From the NCBI RefSeq assembly GCF_013155545.1, contig NZ_JABJVV010000002.1, positions 248,001 through 312,000 on the forward strand: a DNA stretch of 64,000 bases, read 5' to 3'. Below are positions 9,061 to 20,406 of the stretch, piece after piece. Below the pieces are notes generated by a model. It was not told where the DNA came from. It made no database searches and saw only the letters and a list, made by a program, of their open reading frames with translations. The DNA comes from Caenimonas soli. GTDB taxonomy: Bacteria > Pseudomonadota > Gammaproteobacteria > Burkholderiales > Burkholderiaceae_C. The stretch's first letter is position 1. Each line of letters starts with the position of its first letter. A program made the position numbers and the translations under genes.

Positions 9061-9565
9061 CACCACGAAATGTGACAGTCGAAGTCAACGGAGTTCCGGT
9101 GAGCGCGGAGATCGAGCCGCGCGAATTGCTCGTGCATTTCCTGCGCGACCACTCGGGCATGACGGGCACGCACATCGGCTGCGATACCTCGCAATGCGGC
9201 GCGTGCACGGTGCGGATCGACGGCAAGACCGCCAAGTCCTGCACGGTGCTGGCGGTTCAGGCGCAAGGCCACCAGGTCACAACAATCGAGGGGCTGGGCA
9301 CGCCGAAAAACATGACGCCGCTGCAGGAGGCCTTCACGGAGGTGCATGGGCTTCAATGCGGTTTTTGCACGCCAGGCATGATCTTCGCGGGGCAGGCACT
9401 GCTGGACCGGGTTCCCAATCCGACCGAAGAGCAAGTGCGTGACGCCTTGCACGGCAATCTGTGCCGCTGCACCGGCTATCAGAACATTGTCAATGCAGTC
9501 ATGCTGGCTGCCACCCGAACCGGTGACACAGGCCGCGCTTCAGGCAAGCAGAAGGAGGTCGTGCA

Positions 9566-9569
<4 letters not shown>
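9057..9569 (+). CDS. Mo hydroxylase [2Fe-2S] small subunit (CoxS/XdhA-type)
   Basis: A 170-residue iron-sulfur subunit of the xanthine oxidase family. The plant-type cluster uses C42, C47, C50 and C62 ([12 protein letters not shown]). The second cluster uses C101, C104, C136 and C138 (CGFC and CRC). It shuttles electrons from the molybdenum centre to FAD. The ATG overlaps the fumarylacetoacetase stop (ATGA), and its own stop overlaps the large-subunit start, so the three subunits are translationally coupled. The last 20 residues after ATRTGDT are a variable tail. No export signal, so the enzyme is cytoplasmic. Confidence 0.95.
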
Positions 9570-11958
<2,389 letters not shown>

Positions 11959-11962
<4 letters not shown>

Positions 11963-12816
11963 TCCCGAGTGCATTTGAATACGTCCGGCCCAGCAGTTTG
12001 TCCGAGGCACTTGCGCAACTCGCCCAAGGGGGCGATGGTGCGAAGTTGATGAGTGGCGGCCACTCGCTGCTGCCCATGATGAAACTGCGCCTGGCGGCCC
12101 CCGGAACCCTGATCGACATCGCCGAACTGCCCGAACTTCAAGGCATCATGATCGGCACCAGCGAGGTCGTCATTGGCGCGGCGACAACCCACGCCCAAAT
12201 CGAACACCACCCTGAGCTGCTCCAGGCCTTGCCGCTGCTTCCGAGCATCGCCGGCCTGATCGCCGATGCGACCGTGCGCAATCGCGGCACGATTGGCGGG
12301 TCGCTGGCGCACGCCGATCCCTCGGCCGATTGGCCGGCGGCGATGTTGGCGCTGGACGCGACGATCGAAGCCATGGGGCCCCAGGGCCAGCGTTCGATTC
12401 CCGCCGCTTCGTTCTTCAAAGGCCTGTTCGAAACTGACCTGCGGCCCGATGAAATCATCGTCCGTGTGCGCATCCCGGTGGTGTCGAACCGGCGCGGAAG
12501 CTATCGCAAATTCCGCCATCCAGCCTCGGGCTATGCCGTCGTCGGCGTGGCGGTGGTTCTGGCGTACGAGGCCAACCGCTGCAGTGGTGGACGGATTGCG
12601 GTGACTGGTTTTGCGGCCCATGCCTTCCGTACAAAAGCCGCCGAAGCCGCGTTGGCCGGCTATGCCGGCCAGCCCGACCAGACACAGCGCCTGATCGACC
12701 TGGCATTCACCGGGGCGTCACCGCTGGAAGACCGCTTCGCCGACGCCGACTATCGCAGCCAACTTGGGCGCACCATGCTTCGCCGCGCGCTGGCTGATGT
12801 GATTTCCCTTGATTGA
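11959..12816 (+). CDS. Mo hydroxylase FAD-binding medium subunit (CoxM-type)
   Basis: A 285-residue flavin subunit. The two FAD signatures are SGGHSLLPMMKLR (32-44) and TVRNRGTIGGSLAHADPSAD (105-124). The CO dehydrogenase flavoprotein C-terminal domain follows from about residue 175. It accepts electrons from the [2Fe-2S] subunit. ATG 11959 overlaps the large-subunit stop, so the order S-L-M is unusual compared with the common M-S-L arrangement of cox operons. There is an ACCGTGCGCAA-type normal coding context with no frameshift. No candidate insertion-chaperone genes (CoxD/XdhC type) are seen in the window. Confidence 0.94.
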
Positions 12817-12841
12817 TCAATACGGTAATAAGGAGACAGCG

Positions 12842-13456
12842 ATGACAACGAAACCCATGACCACGAGTAACTTGCTTTCATCGGCGAGGGCCGGTTTGAT
12901 CGGACTCGGGGCCGCCGCGCTGCTGACGGCGCAAGGTCTTGCGGCGGCCGCGACCCACGAGGATCGCGTGAGCACGCGGCCTCTGACGGTGGAGCACATC
13001 CGCATCAGCTCGAAGCGCTCGTTTGACGAAGTGAAAGCGGCGCTTGAATCGCGGATCCGTCCGTTCCAGATCGATCGGCTGATGCCTTTCTTTCAACGAG
13101 GAGACATGGCCGGTGCGCGTGCCCATCTGGAGGAGCTCGCAGCGCCTACGGGACTGTCGATCCTCTACTCACTGAATCACGGTGGTGCGCTGGCCATGGA
13201 CGGGGGCCCCCGCAAGGCCGTTGGATACGGCGTTGGCAATGTCCTGACCGCCGTCTCCATGAATAAGCACAACCTGGCCGCAGGTCTCTACGCGCCCATT
13301 CGTGTCGTTCTGTACGAGGGCGTCGACGGTACCGCGGTGTTCGAATACGACAGGCCTTCTTCGATGTTTGGACTGCTGGGCAATGCCGCGATCGACAGCG
13401 TGGCGGCTCGGCTGGACGTGACGCTGAAGGAACTGCTGACGGACGTCAGCAAGTAA
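12842..13456 (+). CDS. exported DUF302 domain protein
   Basis: A 204-residue protein with an N-terminal signal peptide (hydrophobic stretch about 16-36, LIGLGAAALLTAQGLAAAAT) and a DUF302-like body: SFDEVKAALESRI (59-71), LNHGGALAMDG and VLYEGVDGTAVFEYDRPSSM. DUF302 proteins have no established biochemical role. ATG 12842 has a good AAGGAG site; it lies 25 bases after the flavin subunit and is codirectional. Why a periplasmic protein sits in a cytoplasmic Mo-hydroxylase operon is unclear; it could stabilise or bind a substrate or metabolite outside the membrane. Confidence 0.75.
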   Translation: MTTKPMTTSNLLSSARAGLIGLGAAALLTAQGLAAAATHEDRVSTRPLTVEHIRISSKRSFDEVKAALESRIRPFQIDRLMPFFQRGDMAGARAHLEELAAPTGLSILYSLNHGGALAMDGGPRKAVGYGVGNVLTAVSMNKHNLAAGLYAPIRVVLYEGVDGTAVFEYDRPSSMFGLLGNAAIDSVAARLDVTLKELLTDVSK

Positions 13457-13499
13457 GGTTTTACTCGATCACTTTTTTGGGGCCCTTTGGCTTGAACGC

Positions 13500-14621
13500 A
13501 TGGAACTTGTAGGCGAAAGACTGATACCGGCACCGATTTTGGCAACTTGGCAGTCGTTGAACGACCCTGAGGTTCTCAAGTCCTGCATTGCCGGGTGCGA
13601 GTCGCTGGAATGGACCCAGCCGGACACGCTGGCGGCCGTGCTGGCCGCGCGGATCGGGCCCGTCAGCGCCCGCTTCAAGGGCACTTTGAAGTTGAGTGAC
13701 ATCCTGCCGCCGCACAGCTATGCGCTGTCCTTTGAAGGACAGGGCGGAATTGCTGGTTTTGGCAGGGGATCGGCAGACGTGTCGCTCGGGGAACAGGGCA
13801 ATCAAACGCTCCTGCGGTACTCGGCCCGAGCGCAAGTGGGTGGGCGTTTGGCGCAGGTGGGGTCGCGCCTTGTCGATGCCGCCGCAACGAAGATTACCGA
13901 GGACTTCTTTTCAGCATTCGAAAAACGGTTGGGGGTGGCAACGGCCGAGGCGACAGGGAATACGCCTGCCGTCTTCGGACAGCCGCACGCTTCGGCGCCA
14001 CCGCGCCAGGTCGGTGCTGCCGCGCCGAAGGCCGCCGAGGCTGTGCGTCCTGCCAAGGGTGAAGCGGGGGTGGATCGGCCCACGGTCCCCGCCAAAACCG
14101 CCGTGCCGGCGAACGCGCGCCCGACCCATGCGGGCACGCCGATAAAACTGGTTGGAGAAAGACTGCTCCCCGCACCGCTGTTTGCCACCTTCAACGCGCT
14201 GACGACCGCTGATTCACTCAAGCCCTGCATCCTGGCCTGCGAATCATTGGATCTGGTGCGGCCGGACACCTTTACGACCGTGCTGGCTCCGGGCGTCGGG
14301 CCTTTCAAGATGCGCATGAGGGGAACGATCCAGGTGAGAGACATGGATCTTCCAAACAGCTATGTGCTGGCGTTCGAGGGGCCCGGCGGAAGCAAAGGCG
14401 CAGCCCACATCTCGCTGTTCGAAGAGGGCCGGCAGACGCGCGTGCGTTTCGCGCTCCACGCCCGGGTGCGCGGTTTTCTGGGTATGGGGGGATCAAGGAT
14501 GGTCGAGGCCGTCTCGAAGATCCTTCTCAAGCTTTTCTTTTCCGCTTTCGAGGCCCGGTTGCGATCCGCCGCGGCGGGCCGGGCCCGCGGCTCAGGACAA
14601 GAACGGGTCCTTGGCAAGTAG
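13500..14621 (+). CDS. tandem-fused CoxG-like (SRPBCC) protein
   Basis: A 373-residue protein made of two related CoxG domains. The first (1-145) starts MELVGERLIPAP and the second (216-362) starts IKLVGERLLPAP; both continue with L..C...CESL, PDT, a GP(V/F) turn, a SY(A/V)L(S/A)FEG strand and an FFSAFE.RL end. A Pro/Ala-rich linker (146-215) joins them. Single-domain CoxG proteins accompany form I and II Mo hydroxylases and in CO dehydrogenase aid membrane attachment. Here no C-terminal membrane helix is visible. The start lies 43 bases after the DUF302 gene. The duplication is clear in the sequence; its purpose is not. Confidence 0.85.
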   Translation: MELVGERLIPAPILATWQSLNDPEVLKSCIAGCESLEWTQPDTLAAVLAARIGPVSARFKGTLKLSDILPPHSYALSFEGQGGIAGFGRGSADVSLGEQGNQTLLRYSARAQVGGRLAQVGSRLVDAAATKITEDFFSAFEKRLGVATAEATGNTPAVFGQPHASAPPRQVGAAAPKAAEAVRPAKGEAGVDRPTVPAKTAVPANARPTHAGTPIKLVGERLLPAPLFATFNALTTADSLKPCILACESLDLVRPDTFTTVLAPGVGPFKMRMRGTIQVRDMDLPNSYVLAFEGPGGSKGAAHISLFEEGRQTRVRFALHARVRGFLGMGGSRMVEAVSKILLKLFFSAFEARLRSAAAGRARGSGQERVLGK

Positions 14622-14695
14622 AGGTCAACATCGTGCGGACCATTCAGCCATTGCACATGGCCAAGCGCCGATATTCGTAAACAGGAGACAAACGT

Positions 14696-15676
14696 ATGAA
14701 CAAACTTCTTTTCCAGCTGGCCTGCGCGGTGGCGCTGCTTGTGCCTGCGTTGAGCGCATCAGCTCAAACCTATCCTAGCAAGCTCGTTACCATCCGCGTG
14801 CCATTTCCCGCCGGCGGGCCGACGGATGCCGGGTTCCGCCAGTTGCAGCCAGGCCTTCAGGCGCAACTCGGCCAGACGGTCGTGATCGACAATCTGCCCG
14901 GTGCGGGTGGCTCCATTGGCGTGATGAAAGCGTTGAGCTTGCCTGCCGACGGATACAACGTCGTGGGTCATACGGCGTCGGACCTGATCCTGGCGCCCTT
15001 GGCCGTCGCCACCGCGAAGTACGAGCCGGGTCAGCTACGGCTGGTCTCGCCGTTGGGGGTCACTGATTTCGTGCTTGTCAGCTCCGCGAACTTTTCGTTC
15101 AAGAGCGTCGACGACCTTTTGGCCCATATAAAGCGACCGGGCAGCAAGGAACTCTCGATCGGTCATTGGGGACGTGGATCGACGACGCACATCGTGGGCG
15201 CCGATTTCCAGAATCGGGGGAATGTGCGCTTCCTCGAGGTTCCTTACAAGGGCGTTGCACCCATCATCCCTGATTTGATCGGCGGGCAAGTGGACCTGAC
15301 CTTCCTGCCGCTCTCAGGCCCCACGGTGGGCCTGATCAAGAGCGGCAAGGTCAACGCCATAGGGGTATCGGCCGCCCAGCGGGTCGCTAGCTTGCCGGAC
15401 GTGCCGACTCTCAACGAGGGCAAGGTGATCAAGGGCTTCGACCACCAGATCTGGACCGGTGTTTTTGTCGATCGAAAAGTTGGCAGCGCCGAGGTGACCA
15501 GGCTGGCTCAGGCGATCAACGCGGTCACCAGGTCGCCGGAGTTCACGAAGTTCGTGGCGGACCAGTCTGGCCGCATCTTTGATCCGATGACGCCTGCACA
15601 GGCCGACGAGTTTTTCAAAGCCGAAACCAAACGCCTGACGGACATCGCGCGACTGATCAAGCTTCAGCCCGAGTAA
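14696..15676 (+). CDS. Bug/TctC-type periplasmic solute-binding protein
   Basis: A 326-residue tripartite tricarboxylate transport receptor. A Sec signal peptide ends near residue 24 (LSASAQT), then comes the family start YPSKLVTIRVPFPAGGPTD, followed by DNLPGAGGSIG, HVPYKG-like VPYKGVAPI and SLPDVPTLNEG. These proteins bind carboxylates and other small acids in the periplasm. No TctA/TctB membrane genes are near, as for most Bug proteins in Burkholderiales, so it must share a permease encoded elsewhere or act as sensor. It starts with a strong AGGAG site and ends 10 bases before the CoA ligase, pointing to the imported acid being the ligase substrate. Confidence 0.93.
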   Translation: MNKLLFQLACAVALLVPALSASAQTYPSKLVTIRVPFPAGGPTDAGFRQLQPGLQAQLGQTVVIDNLPGAGGSIGVMKALSLPADGYNVVGHTASDLILAPLAVATAKYEPGQLRLVSPLGVTDFVLVSSANFSFKSVDDLLAHIKRPGSKELSIGHWGRGSTTHIVGADFQNRGNVRFLEVPYKGVAPIIPDLIGGQVDLTFLPLSGPTVGLIKSGKVNAIGVSAAQRVASLPDVPTLNEGKVIKGFDHQIWTGVFVDRKVGSAEVTRLAQAINAVTRSPEFTKFVADQSGRIFDPMTPAQADEFFKAETKRLTDIARLIKLQPE

Positions 15677-15686
15677 AGGATGCCCC

Positions 15687-17339
15687 ATGCTGGGTTTGAT
15701 GCAGAGCCAACCGCTCCTGATTTCGTCGCTGATCGATTTCGCGGAACGCCATCACGCGGATGCGGAAATCGTGTCGCGGCGCGTCGAGGGTGATATTCAT
15801 CGCTACACCTGGAAGGACGTCGCCACCCGGGCGCGCCAGCTTGCCAATGCCCTGGACGGCATGAACCTGCCATTTTCCGGCCGCGTCGCTACGCTGGCCT
15901 GGAACGGCTATCGCCACCTGGAGCTGTACTTCGGCGTCTCCGGTTCGGGCCGCGTTCTGCACACCATCAACCCGCGCCTGCATCCCGACCAGATCACCTG
16001 GATCGTCGCCCACGCCGAGGACCAGGTGCTGTGTTTCGACATGAGTTTCTTGCCGCTGGTACAGGCCGTGCATGCCCGTTGTCCGAGCATCAGGCAATAC
16101 GTCGCCCTGTGCGAGGCCGACAAGCTGCCGGCTGACACCGGCATTCCGAACCTCGTGAGCTATGAATCCTGGATCGGCGGGCACGCGACCCGCTACGAGT
16201 GGCCCAGTTTCGACGAGAACTCGGCTTCCAGCATGTGCTACACCAGTGGCACCACGGGCAACCCGAAGGCCGCGCTCTACAGCCACCGCTCTACCATCCT
16301 GCACGCCTACGCTGCGGCTTTGCCCGATGTCATGTGCCTGTCGGCGCGCGACTCGGTGCTGCCCGTCGTGCCGATGTTCCACGTCAACGCCTGGGGCATT
16401 CCATATTCCGCCGCGTTAGCCGGCTGCAAGCTGGTGCTTCCGGGTGGACTGCTGGATGGGAAGTCGGTGTATGAGTTGATAGAGGCTGAGCAGGTCACCT
16501 TCGCGGCCGGTGTGCCCACTGTCTGGCAGACGCTGCTGGGCCATCTGAAATCCGAGGGCCTGCGCTTCTCCGCCCTCAAGCGAACGGTGATCGGCGGCGC
16601 GGCCTGCCCGCCAGCCATGCTCAAGGCCTTCCGCCAAGACCATGGCGTGGAGGTCCTCCATGGCTGGGGCATGACGGAGATGAGCCCACTGGGAACCTTG
16701 TGCGCACTGAAGAAGAAGCACCTGTCGATGCCGATCGAGGAGCAGTGGACTGTATTGGCCAAGCAAGGACGCGCCGTCTTTGGCGTCGAAATGAAGATCG
16801 TGGACGACGACGGCAATGATTTGCCATGGGATGGCAAGGCCTGCGGCGACCTGTATGTCAAGGGGCCCTGGGTTGTGCGCGAGTACTTCAAGGGCGAGGG
16901 GGGCGATCCGCTCGTGTATCAGAATGGTGTGGGCTGGTTCCCTACCGGTGACGTGGCCACCATCGACTCCGATGGCTATTTGCAGATCACCGATCGCAGC
17001 AAGGATGTGATCAAGTCCGGCGGCGAATGGATCAGCTCGATCGAGGTGGAAAACATCGCCATGGCCCATCCGGCCGTACAGATTGCCGCCTGCATCGGCA
17101 TGAAGCATCCGAAGTGGGACGAACGGCCCATTGTCGTGGTGGTGAAAAAGCCCGGGGCCGAAGTCACGAAGCAAGATTTGCTCGAGTCCTACGAGGGCAA
17201 GATCGCAAAGTGGCAGATGCCGGACGACGCAGTCTTTGTCGAAGCCATTCCGCTAGGCGCCACCGGCAAGATGCTCAAAACCCGATTGCGCGAGATGCTC
17301 AAGGACTACTGCTTGCCGGGCGTCTTGACATCGCTTTAG
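15687..17339 (+). CDS. AMP-dependent acyl-CoA synthetase (fatty/aryl acid-CoA ligase)
   Basis: A 550-residue member of the acyl-adenylate superfamily. The P-loop is [11 protein letters not shown] (185-195), the second core motif is [11 protein letters not shown], the hinge region has [12 protein letters not shown] and [11 protein letters not shown], and the adenylating lysine is in [12 protein letters not shown] near the C-terminus. It resembles medium/long-chain or DmdB-like ligases. The reaction is acid + ATP + CoA to acyl-CoA + AMP + PPi. AAAGGA precedes ATG 15687. Its position after the Bug receptor and before the SDR fits activation of the imported acid. Confidence 0.93.
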   Translation: MLGLMQSQPLLISSLIDFAERHHADAEIVSRRVEGDIHRYTWKDVATRARQLANALDGMNLPFSGRVATLAWNGYRHLELYFGVSGSGRVLHTINPRLHPDQITWIVAHAEDQVLCFDMSFLPLVQAVHARCPSIRQYVALCEADKLPADTGIPNLVSYESWIGGHATRYEWPSFDENSASSMCYTSGTTGNPKAALYSHRSTILHAYAAALPDVMCLSARDSVLPVVPMFHVNAWGIPYSAALAGCKLVLPGGLLDGKSVYELIEAEQVTFAAGVPTVWQTLLGHLKSEGLRFSALKRTVIGGAACPPAMLKAFRQDHGVEVLHGWGMTEMSPLGTLCALKKKHLSMPIEEQWTVLAKQGRAVFGVEMKIVDDDGNDLPWDGKACGDLYVKGPWVVREYFKGEGGDPLVYQNGVGWFPTGDVATIDSDGYLQITDRSKDVIKSGGEWISSIEVENIAMAHPAVQIAACIGMKHPKWDERPIVVVVKKPGAEVTKQDLLESYEGKIAKWQMPDDAVFVEAIPLGATGKMLKTRLREMLKDYCLPGVLTSL

Positions 17340-17361
17340 CCACTCACTCAAGGAAATGAAA

Positions 17362-17643
17362 ATGGTCATCGTATTAGCCAGGCTCAACGTCGTGCCCGGA
17401 ACCTCCGAGCAATTTCTGCAGACGGCACGACAGCTCGTCGAAGCCTCTTGCAAGGAAGCCGGAGTTATCGGGTACGAATTGCTTGCGGAAGGCGAGAACC
17501 GCTTCGCCTTCCTCGAGCGATACAAGGACGCGGATGCCGCGGCCGCCCATCTCAAGACGGATCACTACCGCACGCTTGGCCGGCAACTGGGCCAGTACAT
17601 CGAGGGCAAGCCCGAAGTCTTGAAGATGACACCGACCTCCTGA
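17362..17643 (+). CDS. antibiotic biosynthesis monooxygenase (ABM) domain protein
   Basis: A 93-residue dimeric alpha/beta-barrel protein. The pattern VLARLNVVPGTSEQF at the N-terminus, EAGVIGYELL and FLERYKDADAAAAHLKTDHY match the ABM/YgiN-like fold. Such proteins are small monooxygenases acting without cofactor, or quinol/intermediate-binding proteins. I chose ATG 17362 because AAGGA at 17350 is 7 bases away, while ATG 17356 would be too close. It lies between the CoA ligase and the SDR and is codirectional with both. Confidence 0.82.
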   Translation: MVIVLARLNVVPGTSEQFLQTARQLVEASCKEAGVIGYELLAEGENRFAFLERYKDADAAAAHLKTDHYRTLGRQLGQYIEGKPEVLKMTPTS

Positions 17644-17659
17644 GGCACCGAGATTGCAC

Positions 17660-18442
17660 ATGACCAGCGTCAAACAAGCATTCGATCTGAGCGGCAAGAC
17701 CGCCCTCATCACCGGCGGTTCGCGTGGACTCGGTCTGCAGATGGCCGAGGCCCTGGGTGAACAAGGCGCCCACATCGTTCTTTCCTCGCGAAAGGCCGAT
17801 GAACTGGAGAAGGCCCGGCAACACCTGAGCGCGATGGACATCAAATCCGACTGGATCGCCGCCGATGGCCAGAAGGCCGAAGACGTCGAACGGCTGGCAC
17901 GGGACGCCATATCGAAAACAGGACGCATCGACATCCTTGTGAACAACGCGGGCGCGACTTGGGGCGCCCCAACCACGGAACATTCGCTGGAGGCCTGGGA
18001 CAAGTTGATGAACCTCAACGTACGCTCCGTCTTCTACCTGTCACAGCAGATCGGAAAGCTGTCGATGATCCCGAACGGCGGCGGCATGATTCTCAACATC
18101 ACCTCGATTGCGGGCTTGCGGGGCAATCATCCGGGCTCGATCGCGACCCTTGCTTACAACGCCAGCAAGGCGGCCGTCGTCAACATGACACGCGCCCTGG
18201 CCAGCGAATGGGGCCAGTACGGGATCAACGTCAACGCGCTCGCGCCGGGCTATTTCCTGTCCGACATGACAAAGGGCGTCATCGAGAGCGTCGGCCTCGA
18301 AAAAATGACGGCCGACGTGCCGCTGCGCCGCATCGGCGACGGCGATGACCTCAAGGGCGCCGCCCTGCTCTTCTGCAGCCCAGCCGGCAAGCACATCACG
18401 GGCCAGATCCTCGCGGTGGACGGCGGCATCATGGCAATGTAG
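17660..18442 (+). CDS. short-chain dehydrogenase/reductase
   Basis: A 260-residue classical SDR. It shows the cofactor motif TGGSRGLG (18-25 region), NNAGA, the catalytic serine in NITSIAG, and YNASKAA holding the Tyr/Lys pair. The end GQILAVDGG is typical. It would oxidise a hydroxy intermediate or reduce a keto group with NAD(P). ATG 17660 is preferred over an upstream in-frame TTG at 17654. It is the last gene of the rightward block starting at 5652, and 22 bases separate its stop from the stop of the convergent LysR gene. Confidence 0.93.
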   Translation: MTSVKQAFDLSGKTALITGGSRGLGLQMAEALGEQGAHIVLSSRKADELEKARQHLSAMDIKSDWIAADGQKAEDVERLARDAISKTGRIDILVNNAGATWGAPTTEHSLEAWDKLMNLNVRSVFYLSQQIGKLSMIPNGGGMILNITSIAGLRGNHPGSIATLAYNASKAAVVNMTRALASEWGQYGINVNALAPGYFLSDMTKGVIESVGLEKMTADVPLRRIGDGDDLKGAALLFCSPAGKHITGQILAVDGGIMAM

Positions 18443-18464
18443 CTATCTGGCAGCAAGGTCTCGC

Positions 18465-19346
18465 TCAAGACGCTGCTCCAATCTTGAGCTCGTCGAAGGC
18501 CTCAGCCACAGCAGCAATTTTGCGATCGCCATCATCAGCACGACGCCAAACCAATGAGATCCGGCGAAACGGCGCCTTTCGCCCCAAGCTGACGACATTG
18601 ACGCCATACGCCGAAACAAGGCGGCTGCGAGGGCGAGGCACGATAGCCACTCCCCAGCCCGTGCCGACCATCGATACGATGGCGTCCACAGAGCGTAGCT
18701 CCATGCTGCTCGCAATGCCTGGCACCAACAGCCGGGCATGGCGAGCGGCGACCCTGCCCCCGGGTAAGCCCGTGTCGTAGGCAATCCAATCGCGGGTCTT
18801 CAGAAGGGTTTTGGGGTCATCCTCGGCAGAGTCTGGGGGCGCCAGCATGACGTACGGCTGGCGGTTCACCTCGTGCCAGACGAATCGGGTCGATCCGCCG
18901 CTATCCGGCCGGACCACCAACGCCGCATCAATTCGGCCGGCCCGAAGCTCGGTCAGCAACTCATCTGTGTCATTCATGGGAGGGATGCGGACCTCCAGCG
19001 CACTGTGGCGATCGCGCAGTATGCGAAGTGCGTCGGGCAGCAAATCGCTCTGCATGCTGGTGATCACGCCGAGGCGAAACTTCCCCTCAACCCGTAAGGA
19101 AGGTCTCGACCGAAGTGCCTCAAGACGCTGCGTGAACTCTGAAGCCGCGGACGCAACCTCGACGGCGAAGGGCGTAGGCCGGACCACCCTGGTGCTCCGG
19201 TCGAAAAGCGGCTGACCGAAGTACTGTTCGAGCTGTTTCACTTGCAGGCTGACAGCACTTGGCGTGCAACCCATGGCAGCTCCAGCCGCCGTGAAATTTC
19301 CGTGGACCATGATGGCGCGCAAAGTCTGCAAAGCCGACAGATTCAT
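18465..19346 (-). CDS. LysR family transcriptional regulator
   Basis: A 293-residue LysR protein. The winged helix-turn-helix is FTAAGAAMGCTPSAVSLQVK (18-37), followed by an effector domain that starts FRLGVITSMQSDLLPDALR. It is divergent from the amidohydrolase at 19533. The 186-base gap holds a 9-bp dyad (19405-19425) and a 32-bp element (19361-19392) that is repeated upstream of the threonine aldolase operon at 37208-37239. The latter lies only 14 bases from this start codon, so autoregulation and control of both sites are plausible. Confidence 0.93.
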   Translation of the reverse strand: MNLSALQTLRAIMVHGNFTAAGAAMGCTPSAVSLQVKQLEQYFGQPLFDRSTRVVRPTPFAVEVASAASEFTQRLEALRSRPSLRVEGKFRLGVITSMQSDLLPDALRILRDRHSALEVRIPPMNDTDELLTELRAGRIDAALVVRPDSGGSTRFVWHEVNRQPYVMLAPPDSAEDDPKTLLKTRDWIAYDTGLPGGRVAARHARLLVPGIASSMELRSVDAIVSMVGTGWGVAIVPRPRSRLVSAYGVNVVSLGRKAPFRRISLVWRRADDGDRKIAAVAEAFDELKIGAAS

Positions 19347-19360
19347 GAGAAGAACTCAAA

Positions 19361-19392
19361 GCGAAAGTGTGAATATATCAATTCTCATCGCA
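19361..19392. promoter_or_regulatory. 32-bp element shared with 37208-37239 (copy A)
   Basis: The core GAATATATCAATTC (19371-19384) is exactly the reverse complement of 37216-37229. Over 32 bases the two sites share 26 identities, and all six differences are transitions. Copy A lies between the LysR start codon and the amidohydrolase start. In the direction of the amidohydrolase it has the same orientation as copy B has towards the threonine aldolase. A common LysR-type binding site is the simplest reading. Confidence 0.65.
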
Positions 19393-19404
19393 ACCGAATC
19401 CGCC

Positions 19405-19425
19405 TAGAGTACGTCCCGTACTCTA
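19405..19425. promoter_or_regulatory. 9-bp inverted repeat in LysR/amidohydrolase gap
   Basis: TAGAGTACG and CGTACTCTA form perfect 9-bp arms around a 3-base spacer. The dyad is about midway between the divergent start codons at 19346 and 19533, next to the shared 32-bp element. A regulator recognition site is likely; an RNA hairpin in the leader of the amidohydrolase mRNA is the alternative. Confidence 0.55.
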
Positions 19426-19532
19426 TGTTTTCGCGGCGGCCGCCTATCTCGCAACTGCGTCACCGCCTCGGGCCGAGTCAAGTATCTGCAACGCAAAGTT
19501 ACCTCTGAGCAGCCAATCGAATCTCAACCTTA

Positions 19533-20384
19533 ATGCAATTCATGGCGCCCCAACTATTCGTGCCCCCCAACGCCTGCGATTCCCACCTTCACATATTTGA
19601 CCCTCGTTTTCCTGAATCTCTTCCTGCTGACGATATGAGCGGAATTCCGTGCACTGCATCGGCTTACGCAGAGATTCAACGGGCATTGAAAATCGACCGC
19701 GCGGTCGTGGTAACGCCCAGAAATTACGAGACGGACAACGCCGTCACCGTAGATGCCATTGCGCAAATGGGGCTTCACCGTGCACGGGGGGTGGCGGTTT
19801 TACGTCCAGACGTAAGTGATTCAACACTTGGACTGCTCCACGAGCAGGGTATTCGCGGTATCCGTTTTACTCTCTATACGCCAGAGCATGCGCCAACCTC
19901 TTTTGACATGGTTGAACCACTGGCGGCCCGCATAAAAGAGCTCGGCTGGCATCTGCAGCTCCATTGGACCGCAGACCAGATCGTCGCGCATGAAAACCTG
20001 CTTGATCGACTTCCGGTGGAAGTCGTCTTCGATCATTTGGGGAGGTTGCCCGTTTCCACAGGCCTTGATCACCCTGCCGCGGCAATAATCGAAAGATTGT
20101 TGCGTGAGGGCCGAGCCTGGATGAAGCTTTCGGCTCCATATCTGGATTCGGTGATCGGCGGCCAAAGATCTTATGAGGACGTTGACAAAGTCGCCAGGCA
20201 TTGGATAAAGGTAGCGCCCGATCGTGTTGTCTGGGGAAGCGACTGGCCCCATACGTCTTTGAAGAAGCCTCCGAGCACGGCTATTTTCTTGAATAAGCTC
20301 GTTTCGTGGGTTGATGATCAGGCCTCTCTTGATCGAATCCTTGTATCGAACCCAACACGCCTTTACTGGGATGCGGAAGCGTAG
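19533..20384 (+). CDS. amidohydrolase 2 / PDC hydrolase-like protein
   Basis: A 283-residue amidohydrolase of the group containing 2-pyrone-4,6-dicarboxylate hydrolase. The metal site HxH is H18 and H20 (DSHLHIFD), HLG follows in VVFDHLGRLPV, and the late aspartate is D237 in WGSDWPH. The family hydrolyses lactones and related esters of dicarboxylic acids. The start at ATG 19533 lacks a clear ribosome site; ATG 19542 is possible. The coding sequence and its leader are visibly richer in A/T than the genes on either side, which hints at separate acquisition. It stands alone, divergent from a LysR gene. Confidence 0.85.
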   Translation: MQFMAPQLFVPPNACDSHLHIFDPRFPESLPADDMSGIPCTASAYAEIQRALKIDRAVVVTPRNYETDNAVTVDAIAQMGLHRARGVAVLRPDVSDSTLGLLHEQGIRGIRFTLYTPEHAPTSFDMVEPLAARIKELGWHLQLHWTADQIVAHENLLDRLPVEVVFDHLGRLPVSTGLDHPAAAIIERLLREGRAWMKLSAPYLDSVIGGQRSYEDVDKVARHWIKVAPDRVVWGSDWPHTSLKKPPSTAIFLNKLVSWVDDQASLDRILVSNPTRLYWDAEA

Positions 20385-20406
20385 AGCTCGACCCCTGTTT
20401 GGCCCC

